The notes under the pieces were generated by a model that saw only the letters and a program-made list of their open reading frames with translations, made no database searches and was not told the origin of the DNA. 64,000 nt of DNA from Theristus sp. LFF4_11. Its lineage: Eukaryota; Nematoda; Chromadorea; Monhysterida; Xyalidae. Of the stretch, positions 1 through 12,411 are shown piece after piece (position 1 is the stretch's first letter; each line of letters opens with the position of its first letter). The translations under genes and the position numbers were made by a program. The stretch spans positions 59,376 to 123,375 of the forward strand of contig JASANC010002532.1 in assembly GCA_030248135.1 (NCBI GenBank), in the 5' to 3' direction.

Positions 1-1353
1 CGAGCAGAAGGCGAAGGCGAAACAGGCCGAGAAGACGCCCGAAAGCAACGGTGCTGCTGGTGGTGCGTTCGATTCGGAGTCGTTCATGGGCAGTGTGCTC
101 GCGCACATGCAGAGCAACGGCATGCCGAAACACGTGCAGACTGAGATGTTGCATGGTTCGTTGATATGCAAGCTGCTTATGCTCATCATGAATTGGCAAG
201 AACATTTAAAAACTGCACTATTGATTTAAAAGTCACCTGTTTTTTCGCAAAATACAATGAACGGAGCACGCGAAAAAGAGAGAAAGGGATGGAGTTGCAA
301 GAAAAGTAGTGGATCGCAAACAATTTTTTACCAAACCCAATATGTACATTCTTCTTGTTGTGTGATTCAAAGTTTCTCATGCTCTGTATTCTGCGAAAGC
401 AGTGTCAGGTTTAAAGAAACATACTTTACCAAAAATTGGTGTAATCTATCGAGCTGGTGTTTTGATGCATAGGTGAGCCAAAAAAGGTTCCAACTTTAAA
501 ATGCTCTCACTGGCTTGTGCTGAGATGTTTTGAGCTTAAAATTGAAACAGTACCAGAACACTTTAGGAGATTTTTTCTGACCAATTTTTTTCTGGGTATA
601 TCGTCTCTATCACTCATTACAGCAGAATAACTGGAAAACATGAAAATCACAAATGTTGTGAAATGCAAACGGTTGATTTAGCTGTAACAAATACCAAATG
701 ATGAACGTTGGTGACAACCCGAGTGTCCACAACACAAAAAAAGACGAAAAAAGCAATGTAGCGTGAAAATGCCGAATCGCATTCGAGCAGTTTTTGATAC
801 TTCTGATGTTTCACTTCGAGTCTGAGTGTGCGTGAGCAGTTCCACTCAGAACAGATGCGACTTTATCGTTTCAAATGCAAATTGTGTTTCTTTTTTCAAT
901 TCCAACAATTTGCCACTCTGACTTTTTCACCACAGCAGTCTAATTATTTTCTGCAGTTAAAAATCCAGATTATCGATGAACAATATTTTTGTGTCAAAAA
1001 TTTCTATTTTTTAAATAACACTGTTAAACTGAACTATAACGTGTAAACCAATTAAAATATAGATCAGAAAAAAACTTCCTGAAATGTTCTAACAGTGTTC
1101 CAAATTTTATGTCATAAGGTCTCAGCACAAACCAGTGAGAGCATTTTGAAGTTGGAACCTTTTTTTGGCTCACCCTGTATTTACCTCATTTTCAGAGATC
1201 AACTCACTGAAAGCTGACATGCGTGCATTCCTCCGTGAGGCCGCCGATAAAAACCAAGAGGTCACCAAAGAAGACATCGAGCGTTTCTTCGAGCAACGCC
1301 GAGCGAAACATCCGGGATTCGCCAACATGCCACCGGATTCATGCCACTTTTGA
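1..1353 (+). CDS. 3' end of an unrecognised gene (two exons visible)
   Basis: The window opens inside an exon (1-155) in an open frame starting at base 2, rich in Lys, Glu and Ala (EQKAKAKQAEK). A donor GT follows at 156 with one base of a codon left over. The acceptor TTTTCAG ends at 1195, and the last exon, 1196-1353, continues the frame and stops at TGA 1351-1353. The joined tail is hydrophilic and probably helical (SLKADMRAFLREAADKNQ, EDIERFFEQRRAKHPGF), with no membrane segment or catalytic motif. I do not recognise the family. The single intron is almost filled by an inverted-repeat element whose end lies about 16 bases before the acceptor. If the intron were not spliced, the frame would stop near 228. 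Confidence 0.6.
470..1179. mobile_element. Tc1/mariner-like inverted-repeat element in an intron
   Basis: About 55 bases at 472-527 (GGTGAGCCAAAAAAGG, then TTCCAAC) reappear inverted at 1122-1179, which ends GGCTCACCCTGTA. The right end reads as TACAGGGTGAGCC from outside, typical of Tc1/mariner termini with a TA target. The left end is slightly degraded. The interior has no transposase frame, so this is a non-autonomous copy. Confidence 0.75.
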
Positions 1354-1643
1354 GCTTGCAATGTCATGTTAGTAGTTTTTTGGTGTCTCAATTGTGAACA
1401 CACAAAACACTGAAAATTTGACAACAAATTTATATAGAAATTCCTTAAAGAGGAGGGGTCGGCTAATAGGTTAATTATGTTTCTTAGTTTTTTTAACTTT
1501 AGTCAAGCTGTTCGAACTTTTCTCCGACTTCCACACCAACGAATGTAATGGAAAGGACGAAAAATCGGATCGCTCATAATAATGTGGCATAAACAATTTA
1601 GCCAAATGATAGAGCTACGCCTACGTTGATGCTTGTATTCTGC

Positions 1644-2487
1644 TCATTGCTGTGCTACAGGTGTGTTGTTGGATTCGTGTTTGTTCACTTGATTCACTTC
1701 ATTGTCAACTATCTCGTCCTTTGTGCAGCCAGACACGTTGATTGCAGTTTCACCACTTTCGTTTTCCACTGTGCCCGCATTGTTGATTGTTATCGACCTG
1801 TTCAGCTTCGTTGACTTTCGTCGTTTCCTAGTGGATCGCCTCGGCTCGTGCGCAATTCGCTGTTGCTGCGCCTGTTGTAGCTGTTTGACCATCAAATGGT
1901 GAGGCTCCACAACGGACACGACAGCACAGTGCTCGCTCAGCTTTACTGCACAACTGCGGTTGTGCCTCCTGCTGCGTCGGATTGAACGTGCCGCTCCTAA
2001 GAACAAGATACGAACGAATTCTCAACAGTTTGCTTGAAGTTCAATCGATTGTTTTTTCGCCTCGCACAACCACCACCAGTCATCACGACTTGCTGCTGGC
2101 ACTGAATGCACCAGGAATGGCTGGCTTCGTTCAGTGGATCGCAACGGCAATGTAAACAACAGTGAACCAGTTAATCAGTGTTACCAAACCGCTAGCCCGG
2201 GATTATCATGGGAGCAAATCCAAACAAGACCAGGGCAATTTCAGTTTTGTTTGCTGACCGAAGCATTTGCCAGCGACTGACGCACATCGTCGCACGTGTC
2301 CTTCCTGGTGCGCGGTGGTGGCCAGCTGCGTGCTTTCGGTGTCGTCAGCCTTGCATGCGGCTGCTTCATGCAAACGCATTTGTTGGCGCCGCCACAGACG
2401 ACGCAGTTGTTCTTCGTACCCTGCTTGTTTCATGTTCTCGGCAGCATTCAGTTGATAACGTTAGTGATATGGTTCATCATCATATGA
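1644..2487 (-). CDS. Possible exons of an unrecognised minus-strand gene
   Basis: Two stretches on the minus strand have coding-like composition. One at about 2206-2460 is charged (QLRRLWRRQQMRLHEAAACK); one at 1644-2006 is rich in Arg, Ser and Gln. They lie just downstream of the globin stop at 2621 on the same strand. I could not settle the splice joins or the start, and no family is recognised. They may be a separate short gene, an alternative 3' end of the globin gene, or chance open frames. Confidence 0.25.
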
Positions 2488-2620
2488 TATAGAGACATCA
2501 GGGTTTGGCTAAAAGCGTTTTCTGCAGATGTGAGTTTGGTTCCGTTTGGTTTTTCGGTTTCGATATTGGTGTCCGTCGCACCGACGAGCACAGAGGCATT
2601 TTTGTACGCTGGCACGTTTT

Positions 2621-3793
2621 CTACTTGGCGAACTTTTTGTGTTCATACGAACCTAATCGCAAGCGATCCACGGCGAACCGCAGCAGCAGCGTCCACGCAC
2701 GCAGTGTTTCACGATGCCCTCGCCAACTTTGCGACTCGTGTGTTGCGCCAATGATCGACTCGCACAACACCTCCCAGTGATCCACCTCTACGCCGTACAT
2801 CTGTTGTTGGAGCTACTTTTTTGATAACGTTTGTCATTTTGTTTGAGAAAACGACATTTTCAGACCTTGAACGGTGCATGCTTTGCGCCGTAGTCGAAAC
2901 ACAACACGGCCACTGCGTCCATGTCGCCCAGATGCTCCATGATTTCGTCCATCCAGTTCACGATCAACATCCCGTGCTTCTGTTTGCTCTGTCGCATGTT
3001 GAACAGATCCTGTACACACAATAAGCGATCTTCGTTTTTGTTTTTTCAGTCATCTGTGAGCAGCAGTGTGTTACCGAGATGCGATATGATGTCGGTGCTG
3101 GCATGCCTTTCGTCTGCGTGTCCTGCACTGTGTTTGCCAGTGTCCGATCGTGTTCCCCACGTTCACTGGTGTTTTCCTGTGCTGGTGCTGGCCGTTCGTG
3201 ATCATCTGCGCTGCCTTCGCCCGTCATCCCCATGAACATCTGCATCGCAGCGGCCTTGTCCAACACGCGGCCAATCTCCGGCTCCACCGCGAGCATCTTC
3301 TTTATGATCACGTTGCCAATCAGTTCAGGCTGCGCTCGGTTGATGCGCGTCCACGCACGAGCCAACAACGAACGTTGATAGGGCGACAGCAACTCGTCGA
3401 AATCGTCCGCACTGCAGCAAATGTTCATGTACTTGATTACTGTTGGTAACTAGTGGTGATCAGTGGAAATGCGGGTATTATCAAATCTACTATGTCTTCG
3501 TGTACAAGCACAAATAACTGGACAGTCCCACAGTAGACTCACTAGTTTGCCGTCAACTTTCGACGCATGTGGACGTCTCGCGCATCACTGACGGTGCGTC
3601 TTGCTCTGCGATTTTTATTATTGATAGTTTCAGCCGCTTTGTTTGTAAACACTGTACCCTCGTCTTCGACGATGTCACAGTCCTCATACAGATTAGACAG
3701 ATTAGAGTCAGTGTTGTCTCGCTGCTGCAGCTCATGGTACTCGTGTCGGCTGTTTGCAGGACGGCGGCCACGTTTCAGCTGAACATTGCCCAT
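2621..3793 (-). CDS. Globin with long N-terminal extension
   Basis: Four exons on the minus strand (3793-3543, 3411-3075, 3009-2866, 2800-2621) join in frame to 303 residues. Exon 1 starts MGNVQLKRGRR and gives about 80 polar residues unlike a globin core. Exon 2 holds helices A-B (LLSPYQRSLLARAW, then INRAQPELIGNVI), followed by a long polar CD-like insertion. Exon 3 carries a His at the E7 position (KQKHGMLIVNWMDEI) and the F-helix His in DYGAKHAPF. Exon 4 supplies helices G-H (YGVEVDHWEVLCESI) and ends HKKFAK. Nematodes have many globins with such extensions, often neuronal. A haem-binding role is expected because both His residues are present. Exon 2 ends TCG before GTAACA, and the alternative frame there would hit a stop. 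Exact function (oxygen binding, redox or sensing) cannot be told. Confidence 0.85.
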
Positions 3794-5542
3794 CGTTGTC
3801 CTTTTAGGTGACTATTTGCAAACCATCAATTGTTGTTAATCTTCTGCTATCGGTAAATGGAATAGTGAACTGCTTGTGATCATATGCGTGTTTACTCGTT
3901 CCAGCAGAACGGTCAAACAAATTAAAACCGTTTTGAAAAAAAAACGGAACACAGTTTTGCCAGGAGATCTTAAACGTCGAAAGCACATACTCCGTTTGAT
4001 GCAATATGAGCTGGCGGTTTATTTGATAACGAAATAATTGAAACCGGTAGCTCAATTTCGGCAGCTAGACCAGACGTTGGCTTGGCGGTGCTGTTTGTTT
4101 GTTATTATCAGTTTGCGAAATGGTAGGCCAGGCCAGGCCCGCAGCCAGTCGGGTGCGGGTGTGATTGAATTCAGCCTGAAACTCAGTTACCAGCAAACAG
4201 TGTGACGCGCCTGTCATGTGTGTGTCTCTGCCAAACTCGTTTACAATTCCCATTTGCCGTCATCGCCAACCCAAACGCATATGATACCCAAGCATGCGTG
4301 CGGACATTATCCATGATGAACAAAAAATAGAACGCTGCTAACGTGACGCAATTTTCAGCAGGCAGGCTGTATGTTTTTCGCACGATTAGCTTGCGAAAAA
4401 ACATGAGATAAACACTGATTGTGATGGAAACGCAAGCAGAAAAATTATCGGCCGCTACATCATAAAATTGTGAACTCGGTTGAAAATGGTGTTTAGGGGG
4501 TGGTGAGGTATTAAAATCAATTTTTAAAATAGGTTGTGGACTGAACAATCAACTTGAACTGAATGTATCCAAAAGGTCATATTTTCAGTGTCTCATTCAT
4601 TCATCTGCGTTCGCGTGACCATCGGCAAGATGTCGTTAATGCACAGAACTTAATGTTGCAAGTAACTAATCAGTTTACTACTTTGTGTATCTGTTTCTCG
4701 GTTGCAAAAATTTCAACCCTTGTTGTTTGATCAATTTGTGTAATCCGTCACGTTTTTTGCTCTTTTGTCAGTTTATCTTTTTTGTCTTTTTTGATTTTTT
4801 GTCGGTTTTCGTGCTAACTGTCTATGAGCAAAATCACCTTTTTTCAATTTTGTGTTCATGTGTTGCGTGATGCTCTGCAATGGATAAAGTTGAAAGAGCC
4901 GTAAAATGTTTGGCGTCGTTTCGGTTGACCTGCCGTTACAGAACCGTTGACATTCGCGGTTATACACCAGTGCTTTTATTTTATTTTTATTGTCGCTTTT
5001 TTTATTACGATGCTTACTTTCGTGGTGATCAAAAGAAACTGAATTCCTTTGCGTACATTCAAGAAATAGCGCTGCTGTAAAACACCAGTTCTCGACAGCG
5101 CAGGCTGAGCAACCTGAGCAAAATGAAGATGTTCTCACTTTTTTTCAAATTGTGTGCGCAGTACACACGTTTTTTTTGTATTCTGTCAACAGTGTCATCA
5201 ACAAAAAAAGATCATCGTTGTTTAATATTGGAACTAATGTCGGCTGTTGTGTGTTTACTCTCAGACAAGTCAATTTGTTATTTGTGAAAATTTGTTTCTA
5301 TCAACTTCGTTTCAGACGTTCTTCTGTCTCATTTCGAATCAGCGAACGGTTGCAGAAATTCATTCGTTTTTTATTGTTTTTCGAAACTCATATTCGCAAC
5401 AATGGGCTAAATGCTGGAACTTCTGATTGTGATTTTTGAAGCAAATGGAAAAAATTTGTAAGTGGTGCTCACGCTTTCATATATAGGTCTAAGAAAATAG
5501 AAAATATAGTTCGCTTTGATTTGATGCAGAAAGTTCGATACG
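3794..5542. other. Intergenic region between divergent globin and PIGU genes
   Basis: The interval separates two genes that point away from each other, so both promoters should lie here. It is AT-rich with T-runs. I see no convincing coding exon, RNA gene or inverted repeat. Confidence 0.5.
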
Positions 5543-8500
5543 ATGCTGTTAATTGATACTCTCACCTTTGTGTTCGCTGGAGCTATTCGATTGTTCTTAT
5601 TCGCTCAGGGTGAGTGAAAAGTGTGATATTCAGCCAATTGCAAACCGTGGATAGATTGGGTGGAATATGGTGTAGCTTCTGTTCTTTACCCATGTTCAGT
5701 TTTGTTCTCCTTTATTCAGGTTGGGACAATGTTTTGCAACGACGTATTGAGATGTCCACGCCTGCCAATTCGTATCGCAACGGTTTGTGCTTTTTCTGCT
5801 AAATAGGGCTGGATGTTTGCTGTGACCAAAGCGCGCAGTGTTTGTTTCTTTCAGTTTTGGAGGGTGTCGATTTGATCAACAGTGGATTAGAGCCGTACGA
5901 TGGTGACAGTTGTCACATTGTGAGTGGAGCAGGCAGGGCACGATTTGTTTAAACTTTATCAACCTACCAGTTTACGGCAGCATTTGGTTGATCATTCTGG
6001 TCAGCTAGTCAGTGCAACCCACATTTGGTTGGCCCGCAGATAAGATTAACCCGCGCCTTGAATTTTGCTGATTTGAAACCCTACTTACTTAGCAATACCA
6101 CGTTCTGTTGTGCGTGCGATTCCTGCTCGGCTATGGACAACTCTTCGTTCAGATTCTTTTCGTGGTCAGTTCACGGCTCCTTAATTTTCAGTCGACAAAC
6201 ATGAAATCGTCGTTTTTTATGTTTCAGCTGGGTGACCTACTGACGGCCTATCTGTTAGGCCACTGTGCGCGCGTCTCGACGCATTATTTGGTGGGTGCAC
6301 GAAAAATTTTTTACCTCATCTTGTTTGACTGTTACGGACTTTTGGTCTGTTTATCGGTTTCGTTTCAACTTTCGAGGAAATTTCAGACCGTGGACCGGTG
6401 GTTACTGGTGCTGCGACACGAACGTGCGCAGTTGCACTGCACCGCCGTGCCCTTCACAACGTAGCATGTTTTCTGATTGCTTGCAGGCAGGTCACTACGC
6501 TCGCAAAGTCCATGCAGGCGAGCGTGTGCGTGCGGCGACAGCGGAGATCAAGCCGAGCCCCGGCGGCGACGACCAGCGTCTCCACGAGCAGCTGCTGCAG
6601 AGTCTGCCGAGTTGTGCACGCGCCGCAAACGTGCAACGTGCCGTCACACTTTGGTTGGCTTGCCCATGCGCTTCATTCAGTGTGCTTAACACCCGAACGC
6701 TCACAGCTTTCCACACTCATTTTTTCGTCTTCATTCGACAATTTCAGCTATCTGTTCAATCCATTCTGCATTCTGTCGTGCGTCGCCCAGACGACCACGA
6801 CGCTGCACAACACTATGCTGGTGGCAGCCATCTTCTGCGCCATGACCGTTGCAGGGCACACAGGTTTGCTGCCCAATTTGCCTGCTGGAGACAGTTTTCA
6901 AAAAAAGCATAAAGTGACTTTTAAAACTTTTAAAACTTTTAAATTAAGACATAAGACATAAAAGCATAAAAAACATATGTGTACGTTTGCGTCTATCGAG
7001 TGATTTTAGTCAAAGCTAACATTTTCGGTTGTGTGCTTGCGTTGGTTGTTGTTGCGCTGGCTGCTGCCGACTGCGTCCATCTGGCAGCACTCGTGCTCGT
7101 GGTCGCTGCTTGGAAATGCAACATTGCTGAAGAACTCGCAAGAAAAGTAGGTGCTGGTGGCCGAGGATGTTTGCGAAATTGTCCAATTTAATCCGATTGT
7201 ATCATACCGAAATGACGTCATTTCCCTTCCCGTAAAACATCCGCTGTCAGGCGCATATAGGCACCAAAATTTCTGTTTCGTTCACCCTTCATACATTTTT
7301 TTCACATGAAGAGATCAGCCAAGCTGAATGTCCGGTTGTTGTACACGGCCGCGTTTTCAGCCCAGTGCGTGATTTCAGTCTGACACGTTCGAATAAGCTG
7401 TTGTTCATCTCTTCACAATTTTTTGGTGTAATTTCAGAAGACCAAAGATGATAACAACGAACAGTCACTGAGCAACGAATCCGAGCGTCGCAACGGCCTG
7501 TGTTGGTGGTTTACGGTGACACTGACTGAGTTTGCGGTGCTCTTTGGTGCTCTGATCACGGGCATTCGTATCGCCTATGGGTCGTGGCACTTTCTTGGTG
7601 CTACTTACGGCTTTACGTGCGTTTCTTTTGCTGCTTCGTGTCTTTGTTGCTGACATCTCAGGGTACTTCTTTTCTACTTTTTGAAAACGCAAACGCATTT
7701 TAAACGAACCAGTTTCTTTCTGTCAGGTTCTCCGTTCCGGATTTGCAGCCGAACATGGGCTTGTTTTGGTATTTCTTCATTGAGGTGTTTGACCATTTCC
7801 GTTTGTTCTTCACGTGGGTGTTCCAGTTGAACATCGCCGTCTACCTGCTGCCGTTGGCTGTGACCATGCGGTTGGTTAGGTTTGCACAGCACTATCTATC
7901 ATCCATGTTGCCAGAAAGTGCTTCAAACGCCAGTGCGCTTGTGTTTGTTGCAAAGTGAGGATGATGCCGAGCACAGATGCCGCTCGTTGCAGAGCTGATG
8001 CATTTCTGTTGCTGTTCGAACTGCTGGTGCTAATCTCAGTGTTCAAGCCTTACCCGAGTCTGGCTGACACGGCCGTCTACTTGTCGATGCTGCCTGCGTT
8101 TCAGCATTTGTTTCGATGTGCGTGCATGTTCGTTCGTAAATTGCATGTTTTTTTGTGAAACGCAGCAAGTTACAGCGTTTTTTGTGTCTGCGCAGTTCTG
8201 CCGCACACGCTGACCACGTGCACGGCCATGATTGTGCCCGTGATACTGGCGCCGGTGATGTGGTCGCTCTGGATTGACGTCGGATCCGCAAACGCAAACT
8301 TCTTTTTTGCCGTCACACTATTTTACAACACTGCCCAGGTTCGCTTTTTTGTGGTTCTTAATATGCAATCAGCCACTTTTCTAATCCACAGCGGTTTTTG
8401 ATGACGTTCTGTTTGCACAAACAAAGCATTAGTTCCATGCTTGATGGTGGCAATGCAAAATTGCTTGTTTGTACAAACAAAGCATTAGTTCCATGCTTGA

Positions 8501-8849
8501 TGGTGGCAATGCAAAATTGCTTAAGCAACCCTGCTTCCTCTTAGGTCAGCAATTTTGAAGTGGGAGAGTCAGACATGAATGAAACTGATTCCCCACCTGC
8601 GCGCGCACGGGGCGCAGAACCAGAATAAAAGCTGACAGCCTGAATATTTCTGTGCAGATCTTTCTGCTGACCGACTTTCTCTACGCGTACCACAGTCTGG
8701 AGGCTGCGTGTCGCTACGGCATCAAGCCCACGTTTGAAGCACACGATGAACACGGCAGTCCTGTGCGAACCGAATATCGGGTACGCTTCAACAAGACGAT
8801 CTTTGGCTCCTGGGTGAAACTGCCCGACCGGGAACCGCATGAAGGATGA
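5543..8849 (+). CDS. PIGU: GPI transamidase subunit PIG-U
   Basis: Thirteen exons (5543-5609, 5720-5782, 5855-5919, 6093-6161, 6228-6290, 6487-6653, 6748-6863, 7010-7146, 7438-7616, 7727-7870, 7993-8117, 8196-8338, 8658-8849) join in frame to 509 residues, against about 435 in human. PIG-U is a multi-pass ER membrane protein of the GPI transamidase complex, which attaches GPI anchors to proteins. Matching landmarks are the N-terminal hydrophobic segment, [66 protein letters not shown] and [17 protein letters not shown]. The extra length comes mainly from a loop around exon 6 and the [10 protein letters not shown] stretch of exon 9. Exons 6 and 8 fit the family less closely, so their borders are the least certain. 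Intron 12 holds a 56-bp tandem duplication. Confidence 0.97.
8411..8522. repeat. 56-bp tandem duplication in last PIGU intron
   Basis: Bases 8411-8466 repeat immediately at 8467-8522 with one difference (GTTTGCAC against GTTTGTAC). The unit runs to AAAATTGCTT. The near identity indicates a recent duplication. Confidence 0.9.
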
Positions 8850-9129
8850 TGTGATGTGGTGATTTTGTTGATGCTGCGTTTTGTGCTTTATTTATTGATT
8901 GTTTTTGTTCACTTATCACTGTGTTCTCCGCCCCGCTGGTATGAATTGAATTTTATGCTCACCGTCACCATCGATTTTCATTATTTTTCAACGACGTTAC
9001 CGCATTAAACGACATAGAATAGTGAAACAGAAGCAGCCGTTTACGTGGGTGAAAACGTTTACCCGTTTTTGATATTCAAAAGCACCGCGAGATCGCATGA
9101 ATTTTGTACATCGTCTGGCTTTCGACTGC

Positions 9130-9917
9130 TCAGACCTTTTTCGGCAGATTCGTAACGATCGGTTTCGGGCGTGCTTTGAAGACCAACTTTCGTTTCACCA
9201 GTGCGACGAGCGTGCGCGTGTTCTTGTCAGTGGCCGGCTCTGTCGTCGGCGACTTCACCAGCACTGCGAGTGCGTTGTTGTTGCCGAGTTGCACTTGTTG
9301 CCCAATCAACGCGTGGTGGCCGACGATCAGCACTGGTGTGCCCTGGGAATTACAGGTGCACATCTGATCAATCAGCTCATTTTTGTCCATTAACTGCCTC
9401 CACTAACGATTTTCCATTGTGGAAGGTTGCGCATCACTGTACGCTCGTGGGGGTCGAGCTCCACCGACAGGTGCATATTGTCAATTTTTTGGTTCTGCGA
9501 ATACATGCATTTGCGGAACTATTTGGGAAGTGACCCGGCCTTATTTAGGAGACTGGTCACTACCAATTTTGAATTCCCGCGTGATGCATGGAACCTCTCA
9601 TCTATCTATGCTTTCTGGATAGGGAACACGCGCGGCGAAACAAAGCATCACCGGAATCCATGCGCGTTTTTTTTCTCTACGGCCGCTCACTGACATGTTC
9701 GTCGTCCATGAACGACAAGTGGCCGATGCATTGACCCGACAACGGCGTCTGATCGGTTGCCGTCTCGAGTGTGCCCTGCAGTTCGACGATTGTCCATTCC
9801 GGGATGCGCCCGTTCGTATCGCTGAAAACACTGAAACAATTGGAATGCCATGGAATGTATATGAACATGCGTGGGCTGGCCTGGCACCGACCGTTTTGTT
9901 TCGACCACAATTTGCAT
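9130..9917 (-). CDS. CHTF8: CTF8 subunit of the alternative clamp loader
   Basis: Three exons on the minus strand (9917-9892, 9821-9695, 9342-9130) join to 121 residues, the same length as human CHTF8. CTF8 joins DSCC1 and CHTF18 in the CTF18-RFC complex, which loads or unloads PCNA and supports sister-chromatid cohesion. The start MQIVVETK is followed by IPEWTIVELQGTLE, then GTPVLIVGHHALIGQ, and the C-terminus KRKLVFKARPKPIVTNLPKK, all clear family signatures. The first exon is only 26 bases. The start was chosen because that ATG is in frame and matches the family N-terminus. The gene is convergent with PIGU; its stop is about 280 bases from the PIGU stop. Confidence 0.94.
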
Positions 9918-10770
9918 CGCATCTGTCTTCGACTGAAACTGTCTTGTCAACCTTCACCTGAAAACGCGCAGTGGCAGCAACAGATAGACACGGTCTCACT
10001 CAAACTTTCAAAATCAAGATAGCAAAGGCATAGAGAGAGACCAGTCCGTTTTTTGATAAGAATTCTATAACAACTCACTGAAGCGTTTACTCATTCGCAC
10101 CTCAATAAAACAGATCAAAATCAAATGGAATAAACGGAATGACTGGTGCGTAAACCGCTTGCACTTGCCTTCCATGCAAAAAAAACTGCAAAAGAAACGG
10201 AAGCAAAAGTTTCGCTGACAAAAGTACACAGAAACAGACAATAAATTCAACATGCGACAACGGAATGTAGTCGTGAAAGCAGCTTTTCAATTGAAACAAA
10301 AAACAATCACTTCCTTTGAATATGAAGTTCGTAAGCGAAATCACAGGGCGACAAAGTGAATCAGTAAACCCGTGTAAAAAGAGATCTCATACAAAAACGA
10401 TAAAAAAATCCTGACCTTATTCAAGGAAAAGAATGTATCACAACTCCAGTCCAACAACAAAATGAACCGAATAAAAAAGTATGCGCTAAAACAAAAATAT
10501 CATTCGAGTTCCTGTCCTGTTCCATTCAAAAGCGACATTGAGTCTGGAACGATTTCGCGGCTATTCACGTAGCGTTCTGGTGGTACCCGACCTAAAATTA
10601 GTATTTATTTTATGAAAAAAACAAACGCCAAACAGAGATGTGCACGCTTTAATTGGCTAAGCAGCCAATCGGCGTACATAAACGACTGCACTTTTCTACA
10701 GCATTTTATATGCTGCTTTGTTGATAAAACAAGCTTCTAGCATCGACTGAAAACCTCGTCTTGATCAAAA
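9918..10770. other. Intergenic region, AT-rich
   Basis: No coding exon, RNA gene or clear repeat is visible. The stretch separates the 5' end of CHTF8 from the 3' end of the next minus-strand gene. Confidence 0.4.
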
Positions 10771-11641
10771 TCACAATACAATGAAACCAATGACTCGTTT
10801 GAGTCCGTATTTATGTTTGAGTGTTTCAAAATGCACAAAATTACCGAATTCACTTGTTGATCCACCAGTGTCCCAATTGACCGACGATAGATCGGGCGAC
10901 TGCACGTGACAGAACACTTCTGTCGATGAGTCATGATTGGTGTTGTGAGCGTTGTGCTCGATTGGTGGACGCCTGCGCGACGATTTGCTATCCAATGCAC
11001 TCAGTGGTGTGGACGTCGTTTTGCCACTGGCCAGACGAGATGGCTAAACACATGCTTAATTTAGCTTTGCAAATACACGGAATCGTTTCTTTAGATTGAA
11101 CAACTCAAATCTGACCAATAGCAGACTGGTTCAGCGTCAGTCAGTCAGACGCTGGCTTCGATGAGTGACTCGTAAACTCAGGCCAACGTCACACAGGCTG
11201 CCACTAAAAAAGCGCACACGACACGAACGAACAAACCATCAGCAGGCTGGGATACGACGGCGAATCGTGGTGTTGCTGTTGCGTGGCAAGGCCACTGTGA
11301 ATGCTGCGTGCACTGCTCTCTTGTGCCAGACTGCCAGCAACAAGCATCGCATCAAACAAGCGATCGGCGTTCTTTGGCTGCAGCAGCCCTCGACGGCGTC
11401 CGTACGTCTGCGCAGCTTTTATCGGTCGTGCGCACGGCCGCGTCAGCAGAGCAGGACGACACGACGGCGACGGCGTTGTCTGCGGCGTCAGTGCACTTGC
11501 CTTGTGCTCCTCATCGTCCTCATCGTTTGCCAGTTCACCGGCGTGTTTTATCGGCGACACCTTGTGGTGCGCGCCATGAACATCGGACAAATTCGACGAA
11601 TCACTGCAAAGTGCAAGCATACATTCTGAATTTTCATTCAT
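10771..11641 (-). CDS. Unrecognised two-exon protein-coding gene
   Basis: A minus-strand frame starting MNENSECMLALCSDSS at 11641 runs to a donor near 11239 after PSYPSLLM. It rejoins in frame at an acceptor near 11041 (PSRLASGK) and ends KHKYGLKRVIGFIVL at 10771. The protein is polar and low in complexity in its first half, with an acidic run (ANDEDDEE). It also has the basic motif TYGRRRGLLQPKNADRLFD and a C-terminal block FGNFVHFETLKHKYGLKR that looks the most constrained. No catalytic motif, signal peptide or membrane segment is seen. TYGRRR followed by an FD pair recalls short motifs in chromatin and cohesion proteins, but this is too weak to name it. Upstream exons may exist. Confidence 0.5.
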
Positions 11642-11724
11642 TTTCACTGTGAAACGTTTCAGCACACATTTGTGCACAGTTACATCGCAGTTATACTGTG
11701 CACACACAGGCGAACTGTAAATGA

Positions 11725-11860
11725 CACCCAATCACCTGATTGGTTTGGTTGGTGATCGTGACACATGCTTTCTGTGAAGGCATTGCTTTGGGGGCAGTCT
11801 GTCCTGCACAGAAAGCATGCATCACGTTCGTTCACGTGATCACCAACCAAACAGCCGATA
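11725..11860. mobile_element. Short foldback element (family seen again at 28.2 kb)
   Basis: About 45 bases beginning CCTGATTGGTTTGGTTGGTG reappear inverted at 11810-11858, with TGCTTTCTGTG on one arm and CACAGAAAGCATGC on the other around a short loop. The arms match the element at 28201-28369. Its outer ends are degraded. Confidence 0.7.
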
Positions 11861-12166
11861 TAGCTAGCCTATAATTAAGGTTTCGACTGCAGGTGTGAAA
11901 ACAAACAAAAACTGAAATCGCGCACAGCAAACCCCCGCGAGCCAACTCCGGCGACGAGCAATGTGACAATGACGATGATCGTTGTTTGTGATCACTGTTG
12001 CTGCGATGCAACGAAAGTATGGACGAAAACAAAATTGGTGAATGGTTATGTTGGTGGCGATGTTCAAACGAGTCCTCCTGATGGTGATTTGAGGTGTTCG
12101 AGCATGAGGAAAACGAAGCTATTTGAAATGGACGAGTTTTTCTCTCTTTGACTCTGCCAAAATTAC

Positions 12167-12329
12167 CGAAAATGAAGGCTCCGATTGATGACGACGACGG
12201 CGTGGCTGTTGTTTGTGATTTGGAACTCGGTGAGAGATCAGCTTCTGCTGATGCCCTTTTCGTTTTTTCTTTGATCGCCGCTCGCAAGCGCTCACACTCA
12301 TCATTGCAGATGATAAAATCAAAAGTTTT
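12167..12329 (-). CDS. Possible single exon, unrecognised
   Basis: A minus-strand frame ends at a good donor (TTTTCG then GTAATT) at 12167 and reads back through SIGAFIFG, SSKSQTTATPSSSS and NDECERLRAAIKEKTKRAS. Composition is coding-like, with a charged helix followed by a Ser/Thr-rich linker. I found no partner exon with certainty. It could be an upstream exon of the gene at 10771-11641. Confidence 0.25.
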
Positions 12330-12411
12330 TCGGAATCTTCATCTTTTAAGATTCAAGAGTTTCTAGAACAAATATATTTTTTCACTCAATTGATTTAAAA
12401 AATTTTAAAAC

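Noticed and set aside
1170..1427. Minus-strand open frame across the first gene
   Set aside because: Shadow of the plus-strand exon, which has the matching splice acceptor and composition.
3133..3176. A 44-base intron inside globin exon 2
   Set aside because: It would give a frame that ends in a stop before any usable donor, whereas the uninterrupted exon joins exon 3 in phase.
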